NCBI RefSeq assembly: GCF_049243985.1
Contig: NC_135369.1
Span: forward strand, 20,982,533-21,046,532
Direction: 5' to 3'
DNA length: 64,000 nucleotides
DNA from: Paroedura picta
Lineage: Eukaryota > Chordata > Lepidosauria > Squamata > Gekkonidae
Position numbers and translations under genes: made by a program
Notes under the pieces: model-generated
The model's database searches: none
The model's input: only the letters and a program-made list of their open reading frames with translations
What the model was told of the DNA's origin: nothing
Shown here: positions 36,079 through 46,599 of the stretch, piece after piece
Position numbering within the stretch: the first letter of the stretch is position 1
How the letters are laid out: the number at the start of each line of letters is the position of its first letter

Positions 36079-36489
36079 TCACACATCCAGCACATGGTTG
36101 AGGTACGAGATGTAGCAGATCGCCAGCCGTAGGATCTCGATCTTGGAGAGCTTCTTATCTGGGGGAAGCGTCGGCAGGAGTTTGCGAAGTTCAGCAAAAG
36201 CCATGTTGAAGGCCTCGACCCGGATCCGCTCCCTGGTGGCGTGAGCCGTCCGGTACTTGGCCGTGGCGCGGCGGCGGCGGCGGCGCTCCTCCCGGCTCAG
36301 GTGCTGAAGGTCCTTTTTCATGGTATCGCCGGACTCAACTACCCTGGACTGGCTGCAAAGACCGAGAGAGCCGGCCTCTTCCACCCCAACCCCACGGCCC
36401 CCTCCACCCCCACAGTCACTGAAGACCGATTCCGTCTCCGAATGGGTGGGCTGGAGGTCTATCTCCGTCTGGTCGGAATTGAGCATCAT
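36079..36489 (-). CDS. NHLH1: NHLH1 (HEN1/NSCL1) neuronal bHLH transcription factor
   Basis: The intact 136-residue protein starts [20 protein letters not shown], the NHLH1-type N terminus that separates it from NHLH2. A Gly-rich stretch (26-33) follows, then [20 protein letters not shown] at about 59-78, shared by both paralogues. The basic region is at about 79-90 with HATRERIR and the DNA-contacting Glu87. Helix 1 is about 91-105 and helix 2 about 114-131, ending [10 protein letters not shown]. The only clear change from my recollection of the mammalian bHLH is Met at residue 96, where I expect Leu. NHLH1 is a class II bHLH that pairs with E proteins on E-boxes in developing neurons. The start is the first ATG of the exon, with G at -3. 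A single coding exon behind a 5'UTR intron is the layout known for this gene. Confidence 0.97.
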   Translation of the reverse strand: MMLNSDQTEIDLQPTHSETESVFSDCGGGGGRGVGVEEAGSLGLCSQSRVVESGDTMKKDLQHLSREERRRRRRATAKYRTAHATRERIRVEAFNMAFAELRKLLPTLPPDKKLSKIEILRLAICYISYLNHVLDV

Positions 36490-36572
36490 GACTTGCGGAG
36501 AGGGACGGGGGAGGAAACGGGGGTGGAGGGGAGGCAAGACGGACGGAAGGATGGGATGCAAGTTGGGCCTAC
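36490..36572 (-). other. NHLH1: NHLH1 exon 2, 5'UTR part, with splice acceptor
   Basis: On the minus strand, CCTTTCCCTTTCCAG| ends at 36573, so exon 2 would begin at 36572, 83 nt before the ATG. No other ATG lies between. The frame is open upstream, but only through a TTG, so no N-terminal extension is proposed. Confidence 0.7.
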
Positions 36573-36974
36573 TGGAAAGGGAAAGGTGGCGTAGAAATGA
36601 GATTGGTGGGAAGGAGATGTCCAGGAATTGCTACTAATAGACAAACAGGGCCACAGTAAGGTTCCACGTCAAAGTTCCACCGTTTGACTGGTCTTCTCAG
36701 GCAGTTTTTCGGGCGTCAGTCACCTGACGAAGACATAAACCGTGCCAATCTCCTGGTCGACTCCCGGTGTCGAGTTTGGGATGTGCTTGACTCCGTTTCA
36801 GCCATCCATCACCAGGAATTTCTTCCGTACATCCTGTCAAAGTACACAGAGAGAGAACATATAGCTCTGATTTGTTGAGGTGGTGGGAATGTCTCAGTGA
36901 AAAGGGCTTGTAGCAGTTTACCACAGGGGTGTCATCGGGGTAAAACTGCACGTCCCACCCTGAGCTCCTTAGAA

Positions 36975-37108
36975 CGGGTAGACAACCTGTGGTCCTCCAG
37001 ATGTTCATGGACTACAATTCCCATGAGCCCCTGCCAATGAACGCTGGCAGGGGCTCATGGGAATTGTAGTCCACGAACAACTGGAGGACCACAGGTTGAC
37101 TACCCCTG
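36975..37108. mobile_element. palindromic hAT MITE, full length, perfect target duplication
   Basis: 134 bp in the NHLH1 intron, with CCTTAGAA at 36967-36974 and 37109-37116. The first two end bases are altered. Confidence 0.93.
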
Positions 37109-37606
37109 CCTTAGAAGACAGGGGGAGAGATAAAACGGAATAGAACAGAGAGGCATTAGAAATCAGACTTAAATAAGAAAAAAAAAGAGCAACAAATAGT
37201 AAGGCGGAAAAGGAATAAACTGATCTGGAAAAGATTCAAAAGGGAGGTGCGGAAAGAAAAACATGAGGGGGCCAGACTTTGGAAGCTCCTTATCCAGACT
37301 CTCCAGAGAGATGACAGGTGGGGAATGAGCAAAGGGGAAAGGCAGAAGGGAAAGAAGAAAGGGGTCTGCTGATGTATTCAGTGAGGCCTTCTGTTACGAG
37401 GTCTTGTGCCCTGGACATATGGAATGCAGCTCCACTTGGCATTGCTAAGTGGGAGGGGGGGAGGAGGAGGAGGAGGAGGGAGTTCTTCATCCCTTTAGCC
37501 TTCAGTTTGCAGAATGGAAGTTGGCTATTCAGTCTTGCCTGCTGAAGTCACACCCGTTCTCCTGGAGGACAAAGGTGCACTGCATGGGTTCCAAGGCACG
37601 TGAGCC
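37109..37606. other. NHLH1: NHLH1 intron, unrecognised
   Basis: A+G-rich, with a (GGA)n run near 37449-37480. No element recognised. Confidence 0.4.
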
Positions 37607-37820
37607 AAGTAGGGATGCCAGCCTCCAGGTGGGGCCTGGGGATCCCATACAATGACAGCTCATCTCCAGACTATAGACATCAGTTCCCCTGGAGAAAATG
37701 GATGCTTTGGAGGGGGGACTTTGGGACATCGTACCCCATGAAGGTCCTGGTTCTCCCCAGCCTCTACCCCCAAATCTCCAAGAATTTCCCAACCCGGAGC
37801 TGGCAACCCGACCCATCCAC
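37607..37820 (+). mobile_element. GTTGCC-terminal MITE-like repeat
   Basis: TAGGGATGCCAGCCTCCAGG..CCCCTGGAGAAAATGGATGC..CCCCCAAATCTCCAAGAATT..GGAGCTGGCAACCC. Nearly full length. Confidence 0.75.
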
Positions 37821-38541
37821 CCTCTGCCAGTGGCCAAACCTAGAATCAAGGAAGAGCCTGAAGAATTCTGTCCTAGAATCCCCATTCTGTCCTAGAAGCT
37901 TAAACATTGTCCCCTCCCCCCAAAAAAGGAGCCGTCATAGCTATGCTGAAGATTCCAAAAATCAAGGGATTCATTTCTGCACAGTGTTGCAAGGAGTATT
38001 TCTCCCTGACCCTGCTTTGCTAAGGATACCAAGTTTCCGTATTATCTAAACTTCAGCTGGATCTCTGACATCCCAGTATAACCACGAGCCGTTCTTTGAA
38101 TCCATCCCCTCCAACATTTCCCAGGTGCCAACAGAAATGCCTCTTGTTCCACTCCTAATCTCACAACAGAATATGGAGACCACCATTCCACTGCCCTGAA
38201 GGTTCTTCTCCAGAGTTCGGATTACAGGGAAGGCAGAAGCAACCTACCTCCCCTACCTTCTGGAGGTCTCCTGCTGGTTACGGCATCCTCTCCGACTCTA
38301 ATGTAAGCCAAGGAGGTGATTTTGCCAAGCGTGATCTAGAAAAACCTAACGGTCCTACAAGCTGTCATCAATGGTTAGGAAATACATTGACAGCCGTCAT
38401 GGGGTGCAAAACAGCAGCGTGCTGAACACCGTGCAACACCCTTTCATGCACAGGCACTGACATGGACTACGGTTGTTAATTCTAGGTTCAGAAATACCAG
38501 GAGATTTCAGGGTGTATCCTGGAAAAGTATGAGTTCAGGAA

Positions 38542-38634
38542 GAGATGGATGGATGGATGGATGGATGGATGGATGGATGGATGGATGGATGGATGGATGG
38601 ATGGATGGATGGATAGGCAGGCAGGCAGGCAGGC
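38542..38634. repeat. (ATGG)n(GGCA)n microsatellite
   Basis: About 17 ATGG units then about five GCAG units, inside a decayed GTTGCC-family copy (about 38480-38690). Confidence 0.95.
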
Positions 38635-38699
38635 AGTTATAATTCCAAGAAATGTCCACACACACACCTAAGTTGGCAACCCTAACATGGACATGCACT

Positions 38700-39974
38700 A
38701 GAGACGAGAAGCACCCATGACTACTCAGAGATTTAATTGCCAAAGGAACTGAATTCTGATGACAGCCTTAGCTAGCAAATTGCACGAATATAGAACTAAA
38801 AAAAGATATTCTAAGATGTTTTTCTTTTTTTAAGGAGGGGGGGGAATAAGGACTGTCCGTGGTGAATAAGGACAACTGAAGTGTAGATTGAATGGCTTTG
38901 TTTTCCTCCGATTTCTCCTATTGACTCTCTGGTGGATACACCCATAATAGCTTATTTGTGCAAAACCATGCCTATAAACAGGGGCTAGTTTGGGTGGCTG
39001 GAGTTGTTTACCTGAGACAGGTGTGTATGTGCACAACAGTGGGGAGGAGATGAGCGGGAGGGAGGGAGGGAACGTGCGGGAATGTTTAATTTTTAATGAG
39101 AAGTATCAGGGTCCAAGACTACCTGACAGTTACTCTGCAGACTTGACTGCTCAAAGGCCAGTGAAACACCATCGACTAGAGCCCCTGGAAGTCCCCTTCC
39201 TACCAATTGTGCCCAACAGATACAGCCCAGGGGTGACTCCTGATCCAGCCACACACTCAGTAAAGGTTGCACATACAGCTGTGCAGTTAACACTTGAACA
39301 TTATACCGGTATAAGATCATAATGTTGTAACGTTCGTAATGTTATGAGTTCAAAATTGTTAATGTATTCATTGTATTGTACCAGCATCACAGTCAGTTAT
39401 GCGCTGTGAACCCTCTTGGAACAAACGAAACAACCCAGGGGTGTGGGAAACTTTTGTGGCTTCTTTTTTTATTTTATTAAATAAATTTTATTACAATTAA
39501 TAAATAACAATCAACAGAAACGCCCCACCAAAAACAATTGTGCTCTCTGCACATATACAGGAGTCTCTATTTCTTCCTGGCAATAATCACAGCTAGTAAG
39601 CTCCTTGCTTACTAGTCCACAATGTTTGGGGACTGGCTGTAAGAGGGAGGAAGAAAAACCTCTGAGAATATGCAAAGGACATCTTTTACTATGATGGCCT
39701 CACTTCTGACACTACGATGGGGCTTTGACAAGACGTGTAAACAATTCCGAGGTTTATAATCCTAACGTCGGGTTGTCAGGAAGCACGTTTTGCCTTTTTC
39801 AGAGCCTGTTCAGGAAGCTTAAAAGAGAAGGTACGTGGACAATGTCAGCAGGCACGCCATCTCTGCCCCCAAGAGACTGTGACGAACCCCGGAGTCCATG
39901 TGACTTTCCAGATCTATTGAGCCATTTGCGTCTTGCCTCATTTCTAAACATTCTATACCCCAGAAAGGTTAGCC
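38700..39974. other. NHLH1: NHLH1 intron, unrecognised
   Basis: An A+T-rich tail-like stretch (AATAAATTTTATTACAATTA) lies at about 39480. Nothing else was assigned. Confidence 0.35.
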
Positions 39975-40116
39975 CAGGGGTAGGCAAACTGTGGCCCTCC
40001 AGATGTCCATGGACTAAAATTCCCATGAGCCCCTGCCAACAAATGCAAGTGCTGGTGGGGGCTCATGGGAATTGTAGTCCATGGACACCTGGAGGGCCAC
40101 AGTTTGCCTACCCCTG
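39975..40116. mobile_element. palindromic hAT MITE, full length, perfect target duplication
   Basis: 142 bp. CAGGGGTAGGCAAACTGTGG to AGTTTGCCTACCCCTG, with GGTTAGCC at 39967-39974 and 40117-40124. Confidence 0.94.
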
Positions 40117-40169
40117 GGTTAGCCATTCAAAAGGCTTCAGGGCAGCTCAGCCCACAAGGACACATGGGT

Positions 40170-40378
40170 ACGGGTACAGGAACACATGCAGGATACTGCC
40201 TTACACTGGATAAGCCCACCCGTCCATCGGGTCAGTACGGCCTGCTCAGATCGGTAGCAGCTCTCCAGGGTCTAAGGGAGAGGTCTTGGCTCTTTTTAAC
40301 TGGAAATGCCGGGGATTGAATCTGGGCCCTTCTGCATGCAAAGGAGAGGCTCTTCCACTGAGCCACAGGCCTCCCCAG
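40170..40378 (-). mobile_element. tRNA-Ala-like SINE
   Basis: The minus strand has GGCTCAGTGGAAGAGCCTCT, TTGCATGCAGAAGGGCCCAG and TTCAATCCCC, then a body with GAGCTGCTACCGATCTGAGC. Confidence 0.8.
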
Positions 40379-40739
40379 GTAGCCAGGTCTGTCAGCTGCA
40401 GCCCAAGTGTTTTGCAGCACTTGCAAGATTCATTTATTACACCCAAACTCTGATGGCCCGTAGTCCACTCTTTCAAATACAGGAAGTGTTACCCTCAGTT
40501 AGCCGATACAGATAGATCGATTTGGACAGATGCACATACACAGGTCCAAACAGAAGGACGGTGGGCTAACATAAAGCCAGAAGGCCCCGATCCAAAAGGC
40601 TGGTGCATTGGCATTACTATGCAAGGAAGTAATGAAAATAACTGGCAAAGCAATCTGAATAAGCCTCTGAGAGAGACAATGGCTTTCCACAGTGAATGAG
40701 CCACTCCTAGTCCCTGATGGGACCGCGAGCGATCGTCAC

Positions 40740-40850
40740 TCTAAGCTGTGTGGTCCAGAGGGGTAGCTCTGTTAGCCTGCTACGGCTGCTGTACAAAGAA
40801 GAGCCCCGTGGCACCTTGAAGGCTCATAAATTGATTGCAGCTTTTGGGGG
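40740..40850. mobile_element. Penelope-like short repeat, rearranged
   Basis: AGAGGGGTAGCTCTGTTAGC then CGTGGCACCTTGAAGGCTCA and GCAGCTTTTGGGGG. Confidence 0.45.
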
Positions 40851-41116
40851 CAAAAAAAAAAAATCATTTTGTAGGATGCTCATAATAGCTTATGTTCCGG
40901 CAGTACTCAAGTCCTTAAAAGGCCCTGAGATGCTCCAAAACAAACATCAAAAACGAGATGCCCACGAGTTCAAAAACTTAAGTCAAACTCAGTTAAGTTT
41001 CTCACACAGTCAGACACAAATGTTGGAATTTGGAGATTCCGTGCTCACCTATTTTACATGCTGGCCCACGCCCATGTGTTCCCAGGCAGGTTTATTCAGA
41101 GGTAAGTAAGTTCCTT

Positions 41117-41305
41117 TTTGCCATAGTCACAGCTGATTTATGGCGACCCTGTGGCCATAAGGCAAGAGATGTTCAGAGGTGGTTTGCCATTGTTTGCCTG
41201 CACATCATGACCCTGGAATTCCTTGGTGGTCTTCCTTCTGAATACGGATCAGGGTCAACCCTGCTCAGCATCCCAGATCTGGGAGGAATTGGGCTATTCC
41301 AGGCA
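41117..41305 (-). mobile_element. 5S rRNA-derived SINE
   Basis: GCTGATTTATGGCGACCCTG, GGTGGTTTGCCATTG, and ATCAGGGTCAACCCTGCTCA, then CATCCCAGATCTGGG, are the reverse of tail and 5S body. Confidence 0.7.
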
Positions 41306-41339
41306 ATTAAACAGAAGCCTTGTGTCCCTTTAAAAACTG

Positions 41340-41482
41340 ATAAAATCTATTTCAGCATCAGCGCTTCATCAAACCCAGTGTAAACATCCATAGGAACTGT
41401 ATCGTGAATGTGATAAAGTGAGTCTAGCTCACAAAAGCTTATCCCAGAATACATTCTAAGGTGCCACTGGGCTCCTGTTTAA
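41340..41482 (+). mobile_element. Penelope-like short repeat with hammerhead-like module
   Basis: At 41411-41437: TGATAAA, then GTGAG-TCTAG-CTCAC (perfect 5-bp stem), then AAAA and GCTTATCCC. The end is TAAGGTGCCACTGGGCTCCT. Confidence 0.55.
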
Positions 41483-42779
41483 TTTTTTTCTCCCTGGCAA
41501 ATACGTTTATGCGTATCAGGTGTTGCTTTTCTGCCAGTGAAATCTCCCAAATGAGTCAAGCTCTTAACACCACCGCTTCCATACTACGCTTACGCACCAA
41601 GGAGGTACAGAGAGGTTTGCCCCACCCCTCAGTGTGAATCCCAGTATCTTCCAGAGATATCTCAAGACCTGGCTGTCCAAGCCGGTTTTAAGCACTGAGG
41701 CAGACTGGTGGTTTCATCTTTTGACACGAGTCTTTGTTCAATTACTGGTGTCCTCAGAATTACTGACGGACAGCCATTGGCCACACCCTCACTTGTTTAC
41801 TCCTCTCTTCTTCGTCCAGGGAAAAGTCAGGTGAAATGCTCACTGTGCGGTGGTACATCAGGCATTTTGCGTAAAGAAGTCCCAGGTTCTGTCTCCGGTA
41901 TTTCCAGGTAAACAGCTCCCAAGTGCTGGGAAAGACCCCTCCGCCAGAGAACCTGGAGGATGCGGCCATCATAACCCTGGCAAAATGGACCAACACTATC
42001 GAGCCATTTACACTAAATTAATTACAGATGTTGAATCACAGTGTGCTAGCCTCTCTTCAGTGTTTCTAGCAAGCCTCAGCTTGCCCGGACTGTAGAGCAG
42101 CTGCCAACTTTGGGTAAGAGCATGCCCTCCTGCACTTTGGCTCTAGTTTAGTGGCTTGCCCTACAGCCCCAAGCAAGCCATCATGCTCCTCTGCGTGATG
42201 TAAGAAGCTTTCCCCGACTGACTTCTGAATAGCCAGGTGGCTGCCAACAGCACAAGAGCAGGCCAGGCTACCATTTCCCCCCCCCCCCCCCATCAGTTGG
42301 CAACCCTGGATAAGCTCTTTCCTATCTAACAGTAGGAACGGGGAATATTTCCATGAACCAGTCTCAACACCTCCATCACATTGTACCTAAAAGTGTCCCA
42401 AAGTAATGAATCACTCTACGGACCTCTTCTCCAAACGTTTGTTCAACGTGTTCAAAAAGTGATGGGAAGCACCCGTTTCACGGCAGGACGAAAGAGGCCG
42501 GAAGTCGTTCAAGGCTTTGGGGTGTCCCCCAACCCATTCAGATGCAACTACCTGCCATTTTTGAGCCCCCAACCAAGAAGTGACTTTTTCCTTTCTCTCA
42601 CTTTCTTTCAACCGCTCCCCCCATCCCGGAGGTGCATGGGGACCAGCGGCATCACCAACCAGGGGACCACAAGGAGGAGAACCCAAGCCGGCCTTTCCTT
42701 AATAACCCCCCCCTCCCTGCACACTCCCCCAAATAAAACCCAGGCGGGCTACCTACCCCGAAGCCTTACCCCTGAGCTT
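41483..42779. other. NHLH1: NHLH1 promoter-proximal intron sequence
   Basis: A decayed tRNA-derived SINE is likely at about 41835-41950 (GCGGTGGTACATCAGGCATT). A C run precedes AGTTGGCAACCCTGG at 42295, a GTTGCC-family end. The rest is unassigned. Confidence 0.35.
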
Positions 42780-42945
42780 GGGACCCGCCTGCCTCTCTTC
42801 AGAAGGACCCGCGGGCAGCCATCCCGGGGCCGCGGGCCGCGCCATTCAGCCGAGGCTCCGCCGGCCGGGAAGTTTGCGCCGGGCGCTCCCGGAGCCCGCG
42901 TCCATCTGGCCGGGACAGGGGGTGGGGGGACGGGGACGGTCACCG
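42770..42945 (-). other. NHLH1: proposed NHLH1 non-coding exon 1
   Basis: The minus strand has a strong donor, CTCAGGG|GTAAGG, with the exon ending at 42770. A TATA box about 30 bp before 42945 sets the likely start. With the acceptor at 36573 the 5'UTR intron would be about 6.2 kb. The pairing of the two ends is inferred. Confidence 0.55.
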
Positions 42946-43990
42946 GGAAGCGCCTGCCCCGGCCGGCCCCTCTATATATCCCCACCCGGGCAACACGCTG
43001 GGTCCAGCCGCGCGCTTCCCATTGGCCGCCCCGGAGCCCCCACCCCCCTCCTTATCAATATTAAAAGCCCGGCCGAAGGAAGCCATTGGCTGGGCGGGAG
43101 AGGAGAGCCCAGGGGACAGCGGGGGAGGGGGACGAGGGGGAAAGGGGGGGGCCGCCGGTGGTGGGGCTGGGGGGGGGTTGGTTGGTTGGATGGAGACATC
43201 TGTTCGGCATACATATTTCATAAAGGAGAAATCGAGAGTGGGGGGGGGGGAGAAGTAAGCAGCCACGGAGCAGACGAGGGAGCCGGACTCTCCCCGCCCG
43301 CAACTCACAAGGGCAGCCCAGGCTGGCGCGGCGATGCACGCTGTCGGGGCTCCGGTCTGCCCAGGGTGCCCACGCCGGGGATGGGGGGGGGGGTGCGGGG
43401 AAGGGCATCTCTCCGCCCCCCCCCCCTTCTCAACCTGGACTTTGGGAGGAGGTCCGGCGCCGCGTTTCCGAGGCGCCGTCCCGCGCGCTTCCTTTCCGTT
43501 CCCTGGCGGCGGCGGCGGCGGCTTTGGACAACAACCCCGCAAGGTGGACCGGGCGCCGCCGTGCAGAGGACTCGGGGGAGAGCGGGGGGGGGGAGGGATC
43601 TAGCTTCGCTGCTCGCTCTCTTCGCCGTGCGATCCCAAAGGCTGTCGTGGGGTGAGGGTTGCGCTCTTCCTGGGCGACGTGTGCCGGAGAGGGGCTTTCT
43701 CTCGCAGGGCGAAGGACGGAGGCTTCTGCCGGCCGGTGACGGGAGCCTCCGCTGCCCTTCCGGGCCCCCAAACCCGTGGGCCGGGCGGGGCTTTGGGAAG
43801 GGAATGGCCATCGCCAGGGCCCACCCGTGGCCGGAGTTCCGGGCTGCCTGCCGTCCGTTGCGCTCTTGGACGTGCCCCACCTGCTGGAGGCGGTAAAGCC
43901 CCCCACATCTCCCGTGGCCTGGCCGCGCAACGGTGGGGGAAAGGTTCTTTCTCTATCATCTGGCCGCAGGACCTAGTGGTTGGAGGCCAG
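42780..43990. promoter_or_regulatory. NHLH1: CpG island over the NHLH1 promoter
   Basis: This is the most G+C- and CpG-dense stretch of the window, dense with CGCC, GGCG and GCGC. It is free of transposons, unlike almost all sequence around it. It spans the proposed TATA/CCAAT promoter and extends about 1 kb upstream. Long open frames on both strands here come from base composition. Confidence 0.8.
42971..43090 (-). promoter_or_regulatory. NHLH1: NHLH1 core promoter: TATA box and two CCAAT boxes
   Basis: Read on the minus strand, CCAAT boxes lie at 43085-43089 and 43021-43025, then TATATAGA at 42971-42978. Order and spacing (CCAAT about 45 and 110 bp before TATA) suit a class II promoter with a start near 42945. 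A plus-strand TATTAAAAG near 43060 could allow divergent initiation, but no plus-strand CCAAT box supports it. Confidence 0.7.
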
Positions 43991-44039
43991 TCGTCCCACG
44001 GCCAAAGTGGAGCAAAGAATTTCTGGCAGTGCAACAAGC

Positions 44040-44575
44040 GCGGTGCAGTGATTAAGAGCGGGGGCTTCTAATCTGGCGAGCCGGGTGGGATCCCCGCCCC
44101 TCCACATGCAGCCAGCTGGGGGACCTTGGGCTAGTCACAGTCATAGAATCATAGAATAATAGAGTTGGAAGGGACCTCAGGGGTCATCTAGTCCAACCCC
44201 CTGCACTATGCAGGACACTCACAACCCCATCACTCATCTACTGTAACCTGCCACCCCCTTGAGCCTTCACAGAATCAGCCTCTCCGTCAGATGGCTATCC
44301 AGCCTCTGTTTAAAAATTTCCAAAGATGGAGAACCCACCACCTCCCGAGGAAGCCTGTTCCACTGAGAAACCGCTCTAACTGTCAGGAACTTCTTCCGGA
44401 TGTTTAGACGGAATTAGATCTGTTCTCAAACAGCAGTTCTTTCAGAGCTCTCTCAGCCCGACCTACCTCACAGAGTGTTTGTTGTGGGGAGAGGAAGGGA
44501 AGGCAATTGTCAGCCGCTTTGAGATGCCTTTGGACAGTGAAAAGCAGGCTATAAAAACCAACTCCTTCTGTTCTG
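44040..44575 (+). mobile_element. MIR-like SINE interrupted by CR1 3' end
   Basis: The SINE head (GTGCAGTGATTAAGAGCGGG..CCACATGCAGCCAGCTGG) stops at about 44140 and resumes at about 44418 (ATCTGTTCTCAAACAGCAGT..GTCAGCCGCTTTGAGATGCC). The insert (44143-44410) is a minus-strand CR1 end with TCATCTAGTCCAACCCCCTG. Confidence 0.8.
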
Positions 44576-44689
44576 TAAGGTCTCATGTAGGCTTTATTGT
44601 GGATGTCTAAGTGCTCTTTGTAATAACAGGGGTGCAGTTTTTTAGAAAACCTTTTTGAAGAGGAGTTTGTTTAGCTGTGACTATAGGAA

Positions 44690-44805
44690 ATAATATAGTC
44701 ATGGATTCCAGGGAACGGTAGAGGACAGGAAGGCCTGGAGGATCGTTGTCCATGGGGTCGCGATGGGTTGGACATGACTTCGCAACTAACAACAACAATA
44801 GAGGA
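44690..44805 (+). mobile_element. BovB LINE 3' end
   Basis: CGGTAGAGGACAGGAAGGCC..CCATGGGGTCGCGATGGGTT..CATGACTTCGCAACTAACAA, ending in AAC repeats. This is the reverse of the sequence at 60285 and 21990. Confidence 0.85.
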
Positions 44806-44994
44806 TTATAATCCTCAAACCGGTGGCTATTCTATTGCTGCTGCAGTAGAGAGGCCAGCCTTTTGCATCACCAACGTGCTGAAGGCTTTGCCTGTGATTA
44901 CATACCACAGACTCTGACAGCAATATTTTGCTGATTGCCAGGGGCACAGGATCATTCGATTTCTTGTATCGTACTGCATCCTTCCCATACCTTT

Positions 44995-45225
44995 TAGATT
45001 CTAGTGACTGCAGTGTCAGACTAGAATCAGACAGACCCAAGTTTGAAACTCCTCTGCCACGGAAGCCTGCCGAGTGTCCCTGAGGCTCATCCTCCTCGCT
45101 CAGCCTAACCTCCCTCAAAGGGTAGTTGTGGTGAAGATAAAGAGGGAAGAGCACTCTTGTGAGCTGCTTTGGATCCCGATTGGGGGGGAAGTGGGGTATA
45201 AATATCTAGAAATACATTTTATAAC
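44995..45225 (+). mobile_element. MIR-like CORE-SINE, old
   Basis: GACTGCAGTGTCAGACTAGA..CCTCCCTCAAAGGGTAGTTG..GTGAGCTGCTTTGGATCCCG..GGGGTATAAATAT. Confidence 0.55.
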
Positions 45226-45784
45226 ACCGGTGTGTTATAAACAGGAAGGCTGCACTGTACTTGGTATGTTTTTATAAAATGAAATTGTAAGTGGGCTTGA
45301 TCTGCAAAGGAAAGGTGGAGAATAAAATACATAAATAAATGCATGAAAAATAATGTCAGTTAATTTATGCAAAAATCTTGGAAAATACAAGAGAAGGGAA
45401 AACAACTGAGTCAAGGAAAGGAAAGATTCGGTCCAACAGAGCTTGTTAGCTGAGACTACATTTAGGAGGGAGATGTGATCACAATCTACCTTTTTGGAAA
45501 GCCTGTGGCAGGATAGCCAACTGACCAGTAAAAACCAGCCCAGTTATGCTTATGCCACTAACTGCAGCTTCAGGGGGAGAAACCAGCGGGTGATGTTTCC
45601 CATGGCATGGAGAGAAGCAGGATTCCCTGGTCATGTGACAGGTTAAGTGTCTGTTAACAGCACAGCTACATAGGTTGGGTCTAGAGTCGGCAATCCCAGC
45701 CTCTTGGGGGGGGGGGGGAGCAAAGCCAATGAAATGATGTTGTGACAGCACTGAGGGCCCAGGTCCACCTCACCCCCCATCCCA

Positions 45785-46080
45785 CTTTACAATTGAAGCT
45801 GACTGGGTGATCTTGGGCCCATCACTTTTAGCCAGCCTAGCCTACCTCACAGGGTGGTTGTGTGGAGAGTAAAATGGAAGGAGAGGAAAGTGATGTTGGC
45901 AGCTGATTTTGGGTCCCCTCTGAAAAGTGGAGCACAAATAATTAGATAAAATCTTGATTGGTGGTGGCAAAAAGTGCGGTCAAGAGTGGCTTGCCATTGC
46001 CTTTCTCTGCCTCATGATCCTCAACTTGCTTGTGGATCTTCCATCCAAATCCTGACCAGGGCCAATCTCACTTAGATGTT
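45785..46080. mobile_element. old CORE-SINE next to a 5S-derived SINE
   Basis: Plus-strand GACTGGGTGATCTTGGGCCC..CCTCACAGGGTGGTTGTG (to 45950), then minus-strand 5S pieces GGCTTGCCATTGCCTTTCTC..CCATCCAAATCCTGACCAGG. Confidence 0.55.
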
Positions 46081-46269
46081 GACTAGAGAAATGAAAACAT
46101 GCTGAAAGAAAACATTAGTCCTGCAGAATTACTAAAGACTAACAATGTTTATTTCTCCATAAGCCTCTTCCTGTGCCTGTGTTCCCTTCATTGGAAACTC
46201 TGATGTATCGAAGTTATGCTGCCAAAGTTTAGTTCTTCCTACTACAGACTAACTTGGATGCTCTTCTGG

Positions 46270-46520
46270 AATGCCAGCATGGCGTAGCCCTTAAGAGAGT
46301 TGGCATCTAATCTGGAGAACAGGGTTTGATTCCCCATTCCTCCTCCACATGCAGCCAGCTGGGTGAGCTTGGGCCAGTCTCTTAGAGCTGTTCTTGCAGA
46401 GCAGTTCTTCCAGGGGTCTCCCAGCCCCATTCACTTCATAGGGTGTCTCTTGTAGGGAGAGCTACTTTGGGACTCCTTCAGGTACTGAAAGGCAAGATAT
46501 AAAAAAACCCAACTTTTCTT
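46270..46520 (+). mobile_element. MIR-like tRNA-derived SINE
   Basis: GCCAGCATGGCGTAGCCCTT..CTGGAGAACAGGGTTTGATT..CATAGGGTGTCTCTTGTAGG, with a short tail. Confidence 0.8.
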
Positions 46521-46599
46521 CTCATTCAAAATAAATAATTTCAAGGAGGGCTTTTAAGAGCATTGTTAAATCATTGTAATCAGAGATAAAATGAGCTGC

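Larger units (their letters stand above)
36573..42769 (-). other. NHLH1: NHLH1 5'UTR intron
   Basis: The interval between the proposed donor and acceptor holds two complete palindromic hAT MITEs, a GTTGCC-type MITE, a tRNA-derived SINE, a 5S-derived SINE, Penelope-like short repeats and (ATGG)n. No coding frame in it is convincing. Confidence 0.55.

Noticed and set aside
36490-36561. 24-residue N-terminal extension of NHLH1
   Set aside because: The open frame starts at TTG, not ATG; the first ATG is the canonical start.
42778-43896. 372-codon plus-strand frame and several antisense frames in the CpG island
   Set aside because: High G+C removes stop codons. The products are Gly/Pro/Arg-rich low complexity with no domain, and they overlap the NHLH1 promoter.
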